Shown: one piece after another, positions 1 through 23,651 of the stretch
Layout: every line of letters starts with the position of its first letter
Numbering within the stretch: the first letter of the stretch is position 1
Source of the DNA: Megalobrama amblycephala
Lineage: Eukaryota > Chordata > Actinopteri > Cypriniformes > Xenocyprididae
Length of the DNA stretch: 64,000 nucleotides
NCBI RefSeq assembly: GCF_018812025.1
Contig: NC_063061.1
Location: 5,445,796-5,509,795 of the forward strand
Direction of reading: 5' to 3'
The notes under the pieces: generated by a model
Databases searched by the model: none
Told to the model about the DNA's origin: nothing
What the model saw: the letters and a program-made list of their open reading frames with translations, nothing else
Position numbers and translations under genes: made by a program

Positions 1-360
1 TGTAATCAGTAAAAATGTAACTGCAGTCTGATCATGAGTATTTTAAAATGTATATCTATATCTGTAATATTTAATTACAAGTATATATATTTTAATCTGA
101 TTACGTAATTACATTACTACCCAGAACTGTGAATGACACATATCTAAATATTAATAAGAAGAATATCTAAAGTCATGTATTCGTACTGTGAATGTTTTGC
201 CAGGCCATATTTCCCCAATTGTGGAATTGCATTTTGTGCTATGAGAACTAAATTAGTAAACGTTTCTATTTATTTCCCTTAATAACACAATATTAATGCT
301 TCATCATCATCATCATCCTGCACATCCTAAACTTATACATATATATGTTATCATTTAAAA
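1..360. other. AT-rich 5' flank of dkc1
   Basis: No gene is visible. The first 120 bases resemble the internal part of a common fish MITE type (runs such as ctgattacgtaattacatt, comparable to 24830-24960), so this may be a degenerate repeat. A short CATCAT run lies near 303-317. The base composition changes sharply at about 400, where the GC-richer dkc1 promoter begins. Confidence 0.4.
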
Positions 361-399
361 GTGAATGCACATTGCACATCATTCTATGATCCATTGGAA

Positions 400-553
400 G
401 GGCTCTGGTTGCGCCCTCGTGTGGCCACGTTCCTCGTTATCAGCCTTATAATATCGCGATGCTACAATCCCGAGAGTCTCCGCCTCTGCAGAGAAATACG
501 CATGCGCGTTCTCCAACACGCGCTGCAGTTCCTTGAAGCGCGCAGCAGTGAAG
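400..553 (+). promoter_or_regulatory. dkc1: dkc1 promoter and 5' UTR region
   Basis: This GC-rich block directly precedes the dkc1 start codon. At 498-509 it has ACGCATGCGCGT, a close match to the NRF-1 palindrome. At 551-560 AAGATGGCGG overlaps the start codon and matches the YY1 site often found at translation starts of ribosome and RNP biogenesis genes. An AT-rich ttataata lies at 446-453. The transcription start cannot be placed from sequence alone. NRF-1 and YY1 control is an inference from motif match. Confidence 0.5.
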
Positions 554-11823
<11,270 letters not shown>

Positions 11824-12115
11824 ACAGACTCTTGTAATATCGAGGAGAGATGACGCAAGTCAATTTAAGAGCAGACCAGTTGAATGGAGACTCATCCTTG
11901 CCCTCCTGTCAGTCATGTCTGTTTCAGTGTGATAGTGGACAGCGGGTTGGCCAAGATCTATGGGTTTGAAGATTTTCTTGTAAATGGTTGCAGCTATGAC
12001 TGCTTTTGTTTTGTTTTTTGTCGTCCAAATGAAACCCGTATTTCCTGGGTGTGTTCATGTATTTGAAAGGTTTTTTTTATTATTGTAAATACAGAAATTG
12101 TAATCCTGTAATCAA
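11824..12115 (+). other. dkc1: dkc1 3' UTR
   Basis: After the TGA at 11821-11823 the transcript continues into an AT-rich stretch with no AATAAA close by. AATACA at 12088-12093, followed by GT-rich sequence, is the best nearby polyadenylation signal variant. The true cleavage site is uncertain. Confidence 0.4.
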
Positions 12116-12660
12116 ATGAAACATGACTGACTTTTCTCAAAAATGGCCCCTTTTATTCTCTTCTGCACTTAACACGTGTTACAGTCTGCCCAGAGACAGA
12201 TTTGTCCAGTGATCGCCAGGACCAGCACACTGGGTTACTTCATGTACAGCAGGTTTATGGGATTCTCATTGGACATGATTTATTCTGGTGGGAAACCAGG
12301 TTGGCAGACTTTGCAACTGTTTACTGACATTTACAGTAGTGCAAACTGGTTCTGCAGCAGCTGTTAGGTGTTTTCCACAGTGTGGATGCTTGTCATTTAA
12401 AATCTAGTTTAACCATGTAAAGTGATATGAAACATCTTTAGATAAAAATGAGTTTGTTCAGTTTTGTATCATTTGATACATCAGGCTTTTAGGGCTCATC
12501 TTCTAGTATGATTTAGAAAAAATATGAAACTCATACTTGAGGGAGGGGCTTAAAGAGATGAACAAAAAAAAACCCTTCCTTAATAGCGTAATGATCATAT
12601 TTGATGCATTTTAACTTGATTTATGGATAATCAAGTAAGCTTAAGTTTCTTCAGTCTAGT
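12116..12660. other. Intergenic or extended 3' UTR, no recognised feature
   Basis: No repeat family or coding signal is recognised. It could belong to a longer dkc1 3' UTR if the variant signal near 12088 is not used. Confidence 0.3.
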
Positions 12661-13380
12661 AAGGGGCTGTTTACACAACACCGTTTAACTAAAAAAACAT
12701 TACTAATTAAGCATTCTGGCTGTTCATTTACATGACAACTGTGTTTTGGAGGCCTGAAAACTTAAACTGCTTCCAGTGCAAGTGTTTGCAAAAGATGGTT
12801 ATCGTCTCCTTGTCGATACAAAAACAAATTTGTGAAAAGTGACTGCATGTGTATTATGTGTTCTGCCTATAGACATGCAGTGTTTCATCATCTATTCATC
12901 TATTGTGCATTTTTCGTGTACAGACAACGTCAAAACAATCTCTGTTCACATGGATCCACGAAAACTAAAAGTGCTGTTTTCTGCTGCCAGGCCAGTAGTT
13001 GGCGATCAGTGTCACTTTGTAAAGAAACACTACGTGCCTATAGACTGAACACGTAATATGCATGCGCATGACATCACTGTTTTCACAAATTAATGTTGTA
13101 GTTGGTTCCGATAGCCTTGTGGGCAGCACGCTGACATAGCGCCATTGTGCCTTGGGTGACCTGAGTTTGAGTCCCAGCTCGTGGACCTTTCCCACCTCAC
13201 TTCCTGTCCAGTATATACTATCCTATCAAAATAAAGGCAAAAATCACCCCCCAAAAAATTATGTAGTTTATACAGAGACGATAACAGTATCATGTTCAAA
13301 AACTTGCACTTTAAAAACCCATTTTCTAACATTTGCATTTTCAGGTCCCCAAAATGCCTTTGTGTTGCCGTTCTTAGTTT
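12661..13380. mobile_element. Diverged MITE, interrupted by a SINE
   Basis: The left end ggggctgtttacacaacacc and internal phrases (cacatggatccacga, gctgccaggccagtag, cctatagactgaacacgtaa) recur at 20820-21045 and, inverted, at 51940-53350. The right part near 13290-13365 (caaaaacttgcactttaaaa) matches 20980-21000. A SINE at 13101-13258 splits it. No transposase is present; frames at 12832-13575 are products of these repeats. Confidence 0.65.
13101..13258 (+). mobile_element. tRNA-derived SINE
   Basis: A degenerate A box lies near 13111-13130 (atagccttgtgggcagca). The B box is GTTTGAGTCCC at 13165-13175. The tail caaaataaaggcaaaa and an A-rich 3' end match the usual cyprinid tRNA-SINE layout. 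It interrupts the surrounding MITE, since the bases on both sides are contiguous in the copy at 20930-20990. It is not a functional tRNA. Confidence 0.75.
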
Positions 13381-15682
13381 AAGTTGGTTTTCTCCTGTCC
13401 TGAGTATGGACTGCTGATTGTGCACAGTAAATATAATGTAAAAACCTCTGGTAATTCCTACAATCACCACACTTAGAGGATGTTCACCCATTGTTGATGA
13501 TTCCATGATTTTTTCCTCAACATTGAGTGATTCCATACTTTTTGTTTTCCCTCCACTTGATCTGAAAAAAGACATGCCATTAATAAAAAAGGTAAGTGAA
13601 TTGTTTGAGATGCGTCATGAAGTCAAGATGTTGAACAAAATCTTTTTTGTGTCATATCTGTGATTTGTTTATTTGGTATAAAGTAAAAAAAAAAAAGCTG
13701 AGTGAATATCCTCTAAATGTGGTGATTCCATCAATTGTGCCAGGAGTTGTTCTCGGTTCACAAAAGATACCATAAAAGGAAGAACATAATGTACAACAGC
13801 AACAAAAGCTTTTAGGATTGAAAGATCTTCCTTAGAAATATTTATTGTGCCTTCATGGTACTATATGATGTTCAAGTGTTTTATTCTGGATTTCTGCCTT
13901 AAAGAAAACTAAAGGTGAACTGTCTGGGTACAAGCCAAAATTTCAAGCCACAGCTAGGCCCTGATTGCCATTAATTGTTCAATGGAGATTTTTTGTAGGT
14001 CTGTGGCAAGTGTGAAAACGGGAAGGTTTCTGCTAGCTAGACGATCATCACAGCAATAGCAGAGAACATTGAAATGCCAAATAAAAATATTTTCTACTCT
14101 TTATTAACATCTGGACACAAAAACAATATGGGTTTCTAACTGGTTAAAGTGTGTAAACAGGAATTGTTTTGTGTGTGTGTTAGTCTGCCAGATGATGGCA
14201 CCATAAAGCAGCTAATCAGATTGGACCTGCTGGATAATGTGCTGTGGGTAACTGTCTAGAGATCTTTAACTGGAGAGTACTGGGGTTTTATTGACCAAAC
14301 ATATGCCAATGTTTGGGGATTCTTCATAAAATTTGTATATGATCTTTAGAACTGAGTTGAGAGTTTACAAATTATTTGCAGCGTGCAGATGGTTTGGGTC
14401 AAGATTCAGAACAAAACCATTTACCCCATTGATTTTCACGGAATGGACATTCCATTGCATCTCTTGTGTTACACAGAAAGAGGAAAAGCATACAGTTTGA
14501 AAGAACACGAGCGTGAGTAAATGTTGGGTGAAATACTCCCTTAGCTTCAAACCCATGATTTAGCTAAGTGCATGCTTGACAGGTGAGGCAGTTATTTGAT
14601 GTTGTTGGACGACACCAGCCATCACACTAGGTCTTCTTCACATTTCTTCAAGTTTTTGTCATTTAAATTAGTAGGTTGAATGTGGACAAGATTTTTACAC
14701 ATCTAAATCTGTCTAAAACATTTGGAATGGATAGTGACAAACTTTGGTGTCTATCTCTTGTGGTGTTCCACATCTCTTTTCATGCCTTGATAAAGTCAAG
14801 ACCTGGATGTCAAATAATTCCTACTGAATGAAAATAAAACTGGTGTTTCCGATTGCCACTAACAACTTCCATAAAAAGACAGTTAGGATCCTTAATAGGG
14901 CTCTTTTAAATTCCCATTATATTTGTCATTGTAAAGCACTTTGGATCATCTCCGGTTGGGTAAAATTTTGCTCTATAAATAAAGTTGACTTGACTGACTG
15001 GACTTACTGTTGACTACCTAACATGGTAGAAAAGCTAAGATTTCTTCTGCATGCCATTGCACAAACTCTAACTGTCCAAACAATGCTGAGAATGTATTTC
15101 CTGCTCTTGTTTTGTGCATTTGAAAAACAAATGTTATTTGTAGAATTCTCATTACATCACTATCCTAAAGCGAGGGTGTTTCAAGAACTGCATTCCCATT
15201 TGCTGCCGGAAGCAACCAAAGCTATGAGTTTGTATTTATAAGAAAACATGATGTTGCATGATCCTTTTCCATAAACTTGGGAAGGCAATCTGAATCTGCT
15301 ATTGGTAACAATACGAAGAAAATAGCATGGCACTTTTGCAAGCGAGGTTGTATCACATATCCTGTTTTATCATCATCATCATCATCAAAAAAAAAGAGCT
15401 TTACCGGATAGACTCAGGAAGCAGAAAACATTTAGATTATTCATTCCATAAAAGGATTAGCAGATGGTAGAAAGAAAAAAAAAAAAAAACAATTCATTTC
15501 TAATTAATTATATAGCAAAGTTGGCATATTCCACATCCTTAGTCCAAATCCTGAGGGATGCAGATTCTGGCTGGTCTAACCCCAAAGAATAAAGGAAAAA
15601 CAAAATGATACCTACCAGTTGAGATGTTTCTTAGTTAGAATTTGTGAAATATAAAGGGAATTTTTTTTTTTTTAATGACAGA
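13381..15682. other. Intergenic stretch with small repeat ends
   Basis: No gene is recognised. The segment 14900-14995 (attgtaaagcactttggatc ... ctataaataaagttgacttg) is the end of a common cyprinid repeat. ATC triplets lie at 15370-15386 and A-rich runs near 15475-15490. The rest shows nothing I can name. Confidence 0.4.
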
Positions 15683-16969
15683 TACACTGTATTGCCAAAA
15701 GTTTTGGGACATCTGCCTTTACGTGCACATTAACTTTATTGACATCCCATTCTTAATCTGTAGGGTTTAATATGGAGTTGGCCCACCCTTTGCAGCAATA
15801 ACAGCTTCAACTCTTCTGGGAAGGCTTTCCACAAGGTTTAGGAGTGTGTTTATGGGAATTTTTGACCATTCTTCTAGAAGCACATTTGTGAGGTCAGGCA
15901 GTGATGTTGGCGAGAAGGCCTGGCTCACAGTCTCCTCTCTAATTCATCCCAAAGGTGATCTATGGGGTTGAGGTCAGGTCTCTGTGCAGGCCAGTCAAGT
16001 TCCTTCACATCAAACTCACTCATCCATGTCTTTATGGACCTTGCTTTGTGCACTGGTGCGCAGTCATGTTGGAACAGGAAGGGGCCATCCCCAAACTGTT
16101 CCCACAAAGTTGGGAGCATGAAATTGTCCAAAATGTCTTGGTATGCTGAAGCATTAAGAGTTCCTTTCATTGGAACTAAGGGGTCAAGCCCAACCCCTGA
16201 AAAACAACCCCACACCATAATCCCCCTCCACCAAACGTTACACTTGGCACAATGCAGTTGGCCCCTTAAAAATTTGCTTCTACTATTCTCATTTCTAAGT
16301 CACTTTGGAGAAAAGCGTCTGCTAAATGACTAAATGTAAGTGCCGTTCTCCTGGCAACCGCCAAACCCAGACTCGTCCATCAGATTGCCAGGTCACTCCA
16401 GAGAACACGTCTCCACTGCTCTAGAGTCCAGTGGTGGAGTGCTTTACACCACTGCATCCGACCCTTTGCATTGCACTTGGTGATGTAAGTCTTGGATGCA
16501 GCTGCTAAACCCATTCCATGAAGCTCTCTACGCACTGTTCTTGAGCTAATCTGAAGGCCACACAAAGTTTGGAGGTCTGTAGCTATTGACTCTGCAGAAA
16601 GTTGGTGACTTCTGCACACTGTGTGCCTCAGCATGCGCTGACCCCGCTCTGTGATTTTACGTGGCCTATCACTTTGTGGCTGAGTTGCTGTTGTTCCCAA
16701 TTGCTTCCACTTTGTTACGATACCACTAACAGTTGACCGTGGAAAATTTAGTAGTGAGGAAATTTCACGAATGGACTTATTGCACAGGTGGAAACCTATC
16801 ACTGTACCACGCTTGAATTCACTGAGCTCCCATTCTTTCACAAATGTTTGTAGAAGCAGTCTGCATGCCTAGGTGCTTGAATTTATACACCTGTGGCCAT
16901 GGAAGTGATTGGAACACCTGAATTCAATGATTTGGAGGGGTGTCCCAATACTTTTGGCAATATAGTGTA
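15683..16969 (-). mobile_element. Tc1-like transposon with dead transposase
   Basis: TA-flanked inverted repeats begin TACACTGTATTGCC at the left and TACACTATATTGCC at the right (reverse complement), about 1.29 kb apart. The minus strand between them carries transposase remnants at 16841-16380 and 16218-15925. Size, TA target and the transposase family all point to Tc1/mariner. Confidence 0.9.
15925..16841 (-). pseudogene. Tc1-family transposase pseudogene
   Basis: Such a transposase would cut and paste its element at TA sites. The N-terminal part (153 codons from 16841) has the paired-like helix-turn-helix region (KSIREISSLLNFPRSTVSG) and reaches the first catalytic Asp in VLWSD. The coding frame is then broken by about 85 bp of a foreign repeat tail (about 16256-16342, tctgctaaatgactaaatgt). 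The C-terminal part resumes with [17 protein letters not shown] sequence and the second Asp in QHDCAPVH. The third catalytic position, 34 residues later, is Asp (NPIDHLWDE) where Tc1 enzymes have Glu. A frame break follows ERRL. The protein cannot be functional. Confidence 0.85.
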
Positions 16970-17025
16970 TGTTCAACAGTTTTTGCCCATGTACTAACAT
17001 AGAAAAAAACAACATTCCCATTACA

Positions 17026-17100
17026 ATCCATCCATCCACCCACCCATCAACCCATCCATCCATCCATCCATCCATCCATCCATCCATCCATCCATCCACT
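17026..17100. repeat. CATC tetranucleotide microsatellite
   Basis: About 18 near-perfect CATC units with a few variant units (ccacccacccat, caac) at the left. Translated on the minus strand it gives an artefactual MDGW repeat. Likely length-polymorphic. Confidence 0.95.
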
Positions 17101-20100
17101 TACACTTCAGCATTCCAGTTCACCTGTGCCAGATGTTTTTAACAGATTTCTGTGGTTTTCCACACAATCTAATCAATGCCAGAGTCTCTCCCTAACAAAA
17201 ACAAAAACCTACTCTTAGCACACAGTCCCACCATTGGTAAAATGTACAGTGGGAGAAGCAAAATATTTCATAAACATTTCAAACAATAAATAAACAAAAA
17301 TAAATATGTGAAACTTCCAACCCGCAAAACAAAAGAAACCGCCCAATTCCGCGGGGAAATCATGGACTTGGCAACCCTGACGGCTGGTTATTCGGGCTGT
17401 ACATGAAAGAACATGAATTGTTTGTATGATGGTTTAGCAGAGCAGGGGTTTCCCTCCTTTTAATGACCTCATTTAACACACGTCGGGAACTGTGTTTAGT
17501 AAGACGATGACATCATATGAGCTGTTTTGAGAAGCCGCTGGATCTGTGAAACCACTAATTATACGGTGGTTTGCTCAAATATATGTTTGCCATTTTGTCA
17601 CACACAAACAGTAAAGAAAGAAAAATACGTGAATCAATGACTGTGCATTCGTCTGCTTTAGAAGAGGTTCCCACACCTTTCCACCAACCAATTTTTTCCA
17701 GTCGTTTGTCGAACGAACGAATTATACAATAGAGATCGCTGAAACTGATTTCAAGTTTGGTGTCATGTACCAGTTTATGAAACAATCAAATGGCTTTTCC
17801 TGTTTCTTGTTAATTTCCTGTCAAGTTTTCCATGACAGTGAGAACCCTGGATTACGCTAAAGCAAGGAAACACCTCAACATTCTGGCTTGCTTTCTCAGT
17901 ATATCCTGAATCTATCTTGGTCTTTATAAAATATGACTGCAGTTACTTTTATATTCAGTCCCTGTACATGCCAGAACACATTATTATTAAAATGTTCCAG
18001 TAATTCACCATGTTCTTGACTAGTTGTTGTAAAGTCTTGGCACAGAAATGAAGTAACTGCTCCAGCTGGCTTTAGGAGTTTTTGAAGACACCTTCTGATG
18101 GCGTATAATGATTGCTGATCTTTTTTACAATACACAAGTTGGTGGTTTATTTTTAGCTCGGTTGCAGAGGAAGATCCACTGATATCTGCTTCTATTTTTC
18201 TGCTCTTAATCTAAACCATACTTCATCCCAGCCCTCTCCACATCTGCCTTCCAAAAGTTTTGTCCAAACTTGGTCTTGTGAACTGTGTGACTCAGCATCA
18301 GAGAGATCTGCTTCTGTATGCATGCCTCTGTAATCTGTCCAATCTTTCAAAACTAGTGACCCTGCTGACAAGATCATAAATTCCCATGATGGCTTGGTGC
18401 TGATGTATACCATGATGTTCACCAGCAAACTTGCTCTTCTAGGTGGTTTAGCTAGTTTAGAAGTAACTAGCAGCATCCAAAACATACTGTAAAGCCTACT
18501 TGTCATGTGTGGCTTGTATCTTCCTGTAAATATCCCATCGTCGACACATTCTGATGCTAAATTGTAAGCTAAATTGTACTTTGATTAGACCAGCAATCAA
18601 GTTTATTATAGTTAACTAAAAAAAATTCTAATTCTAATCTCAATATAACGTTGCGATACCAACCAGATAACTTCCAAAAATAATCACAACTGACATCTCT
18701 TTAATATCTCAGCTGTTTCTCCAACACAGCAATGAATTACTTGAACCAAGTCGTCTGTTTCTCAGTTCTCCCACGTGTCTTTTTGGCAAGAGATCTTTCA
18801 GAAAAGGGTTTAAAAATTGGCTCAAATTGGCTAAGATACCAATGCCTGCGGTCAAAAGTCTGATTTATATAAACATTGATATGATTGGATTCAACTGATT
18901 CAAACGATATGGATTACGACTTTATGTACTTTTTGAAGTGTCAAAATTTTGGCAAAATGTACTTTTAATGCAGGCACAGAAATCTCTCAGATTCATCGAA
19001 AAAATATCTTCATTTGTGTTTCGAAAGTTTTATGGGTTTGGAACAACATGAGGGTGAGTAAATGACAGAATTTTCAGTTTTGGATAAACTAACCCTGTAA
19101 CAATTAAATTTGCAATAAATTTGTGTAATTCCAGCTACAATTAATAACAAAACAATACACTAACAAATCATTTTGAATGCTTAAGTAAATTTTATTTGTT
19201 TTTATTTATCAATTTGCCTAAGTGCCCTTGCAGTCAATAATATTATGCCTTAAAACTCATCTTTGATTCCCAAAATGACATAATTAAATGTTTTTTTTTC
19301 CTTGGAAAAAAATGTCTTTATGCCTTAAAATAGCTTGAATGTAACTCTACACCCTTGTCTCATTTAGTACACGGTTCTACAAATATGCAAATTAGCCCCG
19401 CCTCCACTCACACCAGCTCAGAGATCCATTTGTTGGCGATCACATGTTGACATGATAGTTTGTGACGTCAGAAACACCAGCGATTTCAAACAGCAGGTTT
19501 GAGACTCTCTTTAGATCACTGCAGTTTTAAGGAGAAAATACTTAGCAATGGTGTTGACTTATGAATTTTCACAAGGTTTGTTCTTAAAGCATATTAAAAA
19601 CATCACAGACATATAAACAACATGAAAATTTGATTTTCACCAAGGGGGACTTTAAATAGTTCAGCAACCAATGAACTTTCTACTGAATTTAAAGTCATGT
19701 CCTTCATCAAATGGAGTTAACATTATTCATAGGCAGAAACCAATCACAATTCAATTATAATTTTTTAAAACCGTTAATCACTAAGTGTTGAAAAAAATTT
19801 ATCAGAATGAAGTACCAACATGATCCACAATATTTTTAAAATGACCTGACTTGTTTTTGGTAAAACTAATATAGACTCAGAGGGTTTGCCACAATATTAT
19901 CCACTCTGAGTCATTTTATTTCACACGTAGCAGCAGCCCTCACTGTGGTTGGAGATTGTGAGGGATAGAGAAAGTAAGAGAAGAAGTGGAATGTGAAGTG
20001 CAGCACTAGTTCTGGTTCTGATTAGGAAGAGGCCGCTGAGTGTGAGCCGTGCATCAGAACTGCAGTTTGACCTTGACAGCTGAAATCACAAACCCCTCTC

Positions 20101-20380
20101 ATTTGCATGCGAACTTCTCAGCTGGGGGAACTTTCTAGAAGAAAACATGCTCATTTAAACCATGGAAACTTATGTATACATGAAAAGCTTTGAAGAAACA
20201 CAAGCCAACTGCAGTGAGAGTGGAAGATTTTAATGTTGGTCACTCTTGTAGAGCGATTCTGATAAGCGAAAGCATACGGGTTTGTTGTGACAGAAGGAAA
20301 ACAGAAAACGGTAACTTGGCACCAGTATGAAAACACATCCACAGGAGCTCAGGGAGATGCTTTTGCTCTCCTTTTTTGAT
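17101..20380. other. Intergenic stretch with MITE pieces
   Basis: No gene is recognised. 19020-19100 (tttatgggtttggaacaaca ... aactaaccctgta) is an end of the TTAGTTCACCC family. 19330-19660 contains a separate repeat (caaattagccccgcctccac) ending ggggactttaaa. The remainder shows no coding or RNA signal I can support. Confidence 0.4.
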
Positions 20381-20384
20381 CCCT

Positions 20385-20760
20385 GCCCCACATTACATGT
20401 GAACAAATGTAATACAATCTTTTACTCTGCCTAATGCAAGTTTGAGTCCACTTTCTTGCAGAGATTGTCTCCAACCCTGATCAAACTCACCTGCCTGTAG
20501 CTTTCTAGTAATCATGAAGACCCTGATTAGCTGGTACAGTTGTATTTGATTAGGTTCGGAGCTAAACTCTGCAGGAAAATGGATCTTGAGGGCCAGATTT
20601 GCCCACCCCTGGCCTATGTGATTCCAAACTTGCATGACTTTCTTTCTTCTGTGGACCCGCTTAGTACAGTGGTGCCCAATCCTGCTCCTGGAGGGCCTCA
20701 ATTCTGCAGAGTTCAGCTCCAATCCTATCCCAATCCAGATAATCAAAGTCTTCATGATTG
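20385..20760. repeat. Self-complementary MITE ends (CTCCTGGAGGGCC family)
   Basis: 20440-20620 and 20675-20755 both contain the typical text of this family (tcctgctcctggagggcctc, gcagagttcagctccaatcc) in opposite senses. Other pieces are at 29160-29245, 29345-29440 and 30640-30735. Non-coding. Confidence 0.55.
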
Positions 20761-21060
20761 TAGAACAGACTGAAATTAATTGTATGTTTACACAACAATG
20801 ATGTACTAAAACTGGAAGTTTTCTTTGCGACTAAAAACGCTGTATTCTGCTGCCAGGCCAGTAGATGGCGATGTCACTTTGTAAACAAACTACGCGCCTA
20901 TAGACTGAACACGTAATTCGCACGTGCATGACATTTTCACAAATTCGCAATTTATGCAGTAAATACCGATAATGGTATCGTTTTCAAAAACTTGCACTCT
21001 GAAACCTGTTTTCAAAGTTTGCATTTTCAGGCCCCCAAAACACCGTTGTCGAGTTATCCG
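20761..21060. repeat. Partial copy of the 12661-13380 MITE
   Basis: Shares gctgccaggccagtagatgg, cctatagactgaacacgtaa and the caaaaacttgcact right part. It lacks the SINE, so it shows the uninterrupted form. Confidence 0.65.
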
Positions 21061-21569
21061 TTACGCTTTCTCCAATGGTAAGAGATACAGACCCTCTCAT
21101 CTCCCTATAATATAAAATCTCTGGCAAAACTGTGCAGAGGTGTGGCCCTTCAGGAATTGAGTTTGAGACCATTGGCTAAACCAGTGTTTCAAGAAGCTTG
21201 AAAATCAAATGCGAGTCAAACTGCCTCAACACATTATTGGCTTCAATTCTGGTCTGTTCCTCACACAGTGTTATCATATAGCTTCAGAAGACTTGCAGTC
21301 ATATGGACTACTTTTATAATACTTTCTAGAATGAGAATTATTTCTTTGTGTTCCACAGAAGAAAGAACGTTTGGAATGACAAGTATCTCCTTGCTCAAGA
21401 ATTCCTTTTTATGTTTTTGCTTTTCCATTCGCTGTCATTATTTTAAAAGATGAACTGTTAGCATTCAAATTATTTACAGAAGACTCTTAATACAACAAAG
21501 TAGTTATGTGTTAAACGTTTTCAAAACCCACACATATATCTCATTCATAAAAACTAGAAAAACAAACAT

Positions 21570-21602
21570 TTCTCTCTCTCTCTCTCTCTCTTTTTTTTTT
21601 TA
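21570..21602. repeat. CT dinucleotide microsatellite
   Basis: About ten TC/CT units followed by a T run. Simple repeat. Confidence 0.9.
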
Positions 21603-21732
21603 AACAGAATTTACAAAAGCATCACCAGATAAAGAAAAGCCAAAAAAATAAAAGCATATCTACTTTACTATTCTGGTTTTGTTTTACATGAAGAAGTCAT
21701 CCACACCATCAAAATAAATCTAGTTTAAATTA

Positions 21733-22466
21733 CATAGGGGGAGAGTGGGGTAAGATGAGCCAGTGCTGTATCTCTGCAATCCGTACACTTTTATTGTCAT
21801 GTGACCATACATTTTGGAACCACCTATCATTTCTGCCAGATTATGAAAAGGAGAAGCACATGGGAGGAGTGGAAGGCAGCCATTTACTTTAAAAACAGTT
21901 TTTGGCTTGTCAAAGTAAAATTTTAACATAACAGATGTAATGGCTGTTATTAAAACTAATTAATCCAGGTCTAATACAATTTATGATGCATATTGGTAAT
22001 TTAGTAACATTATAAAACCATGCAAATCATTTAGCTAAATATTAACCTGAAATGGTAAGCTAGCTAATTTTGTCCAAAATGGCAGCTATGGGGCAAAGTG
22101 AGTCAAATGCTGTGGGGTAAATTGAGCCAGCGTTTTAACTTACCCCACCATAAGGCACTGTAGTTAAATTTCACGTGGCTTTGATTCAGATTCAGTTAGA
22201 TGGTCAGTTTACACCCAGATGGTGCAACTTACCCATTGACTTGGATCAACTTACCCCTAACCTGGGGTAAATTGAGCCACAGGAACACTTTTTTATAAGA
22301 AGCCATATTTGTCGAACCCTTTGTTATAGATGCATTCTGATCATTTAAAATGATAGGAACATTCTAAAATTACTTTAGATACTTTAATTGTACTTCTGCC
22401 TCATTTTCTCTTATCTTGAGGACCACATAAGTAAAAAATGGCTCATCTTACCCCACTCTCCCTCTA
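21733..22466. mobile_element. MITE with GGGGAGAGTGGGGTAAGATG termini
   Basis: The left end tagggggagagtggggtaag and the reverse complement of the right end tagagggagagtggggtaag form inverted repeats flanked by TA, about 730 bp apart. The interior repeats gtggggtaaattgagcca-like phrases several times and has no transposase. TA flanks suggest mobilisation by a Tc1/mariner enzyme. Confidence 0.75.
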
Positions 22467-23446
22467 CTGTACACAAATATGCAAACGCAGTCGCAAATGC
22501 TTGGCCAACCCATTTCAACTCTTCAACATAAAATGCATTTCTGCATTTGCGTTACATCAGTACTTGTGATAGAGTCACCTAGAAATGTCTGTGCCATTAA
22601 ACCAAACGTTTTCAGGTAGCTAGCTTTAAACAGAAAACGAATAGGCAAAAGAAGATTGGTATGTGTGGCCTCTGATTCAGCAAGACGCTCTACAAACTGT
22701 TGCTTTACCATGATGGTAGTTGATGTGAAAGAATAGTTGCAATAAAAATCATGTTTTGACACTTTTAGGAAAGCAATTGCATGTCAAATCGCATTCACAT
22801 ACTTGCATTTAGCATGTTTCAAGCTTAAATCTGCTCAAAGGCAATCAAATAAAATTCATGAAATCAGTTTTCCTCCTTTTCTTCAGTTTACAACAAAGAT
22901 AAAGCTGGATGTGGTGATGGAAGCTAGCTCATCGACAAAAAAAAACACACAGCTTGGCTTCTTAGCCAAAGAATAAACATACCGTCCCAAACTTTCTGAA
23001 TAAATGAGTACCATTTCCATTTTCCACATGGCTTGAGACATTCTTCGTGGCCTTTTTGAGCACCTCAGTTCACCACAGCATTCAGAAAAATAAATCGTTG
23101 GTGTGCCACTGAACAGATGTTCTTCTGGACCATGTTGTTTTGTCTATTCAGTTATCTTACATTTCAATTTCTTCTTAAAACAACACCAGAACTGCTCTGT
23201 AAGAATGTTAGAAAGGCTGCCTAACCTAGGAAAAAGTGCTGCTGACCTACAAAACAGCTGCTCAATTTCAGCACGAGGTTAACTGCAGGTTAACAAACTA
23301 CAGAACGTGAGTCCAGGATAAAGTTGAGCAGGGACTGAAAAAGAGCTTCAGGAGACATTTCAGTTTGTTATTCTCATTTCCACTTTGCCAAGCTGAATCC
23401 TCAACGAAAACTTGTGTGTGTGTGTTGGGTTAAAGAGTGTGTATGA
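22467..23446 (-). other. pdlim4: Probable pdlim4 3' UTR and downstream flank
   Basis: This stretch follows the pdlim4 stop codon on the minus strand. It is AT-rich with no recognised repeat family. No minus-strand AATAAA was found here; the nearest (TTTATT on the plus strand, about 21788) lies inside the MITE. The transcript end is undetermined. Confidence 0.4.
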
Positions 23447-23651
23447 TTAGACCAGTTCCACTTTGGAGTTGGGGTACACGGCCACCACGTCATAGCCCTC
23501 AGGAGGCTGCACACGAGCCTTGGCGTGGGTCTCGCAATACAGATTCTCATCAATGAAGAAATATCCTCTCTGCTTTAGATTCAGCCCACAGTCATCACAC
23601 ATGAAGCAGTCAGGATGATAGAGCTTGTCTCTGGCCTTCACAATGGTTCCC
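23447..23651 (-). CDS. pdlim4: pdlim4 last exon: LIM domain and C terminus
   Basis: Encodes [20 protein letters not shown] with further ligands in HPDC, CDDC and YCETH, completing the LIM double zinc finger begun in the previous exon. The protein ends in PNSKVELV and TAA (23447-23449). The ELV terminus resembles a class of PDZ-binding C termini; whether it binds its own PDZ domain is inference. Confidence 0.96.

Noticed and set aside
13101..13175. Possible tRNA gene (A and B box)
   Set aside because: It lacks a cloverleaf and carries the body and tail of a cyprinid tRNA-derived SINE.
16869..17099. Frame encoding a repeated MDGW protein
   Set aside because: Artefact of the CATC microsatellite read on the minus strand.
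23447..23651. Assignment of the LIM gene as pdlim1 or pdlim3
   Set aside because: The C terminus ([11 protein letters not shown]) and internal [18 protein letters not shown] segments fit PDLIM4 better than the VTVFPK and TLYPKA ends of PDLIM1 and PDLIM3.
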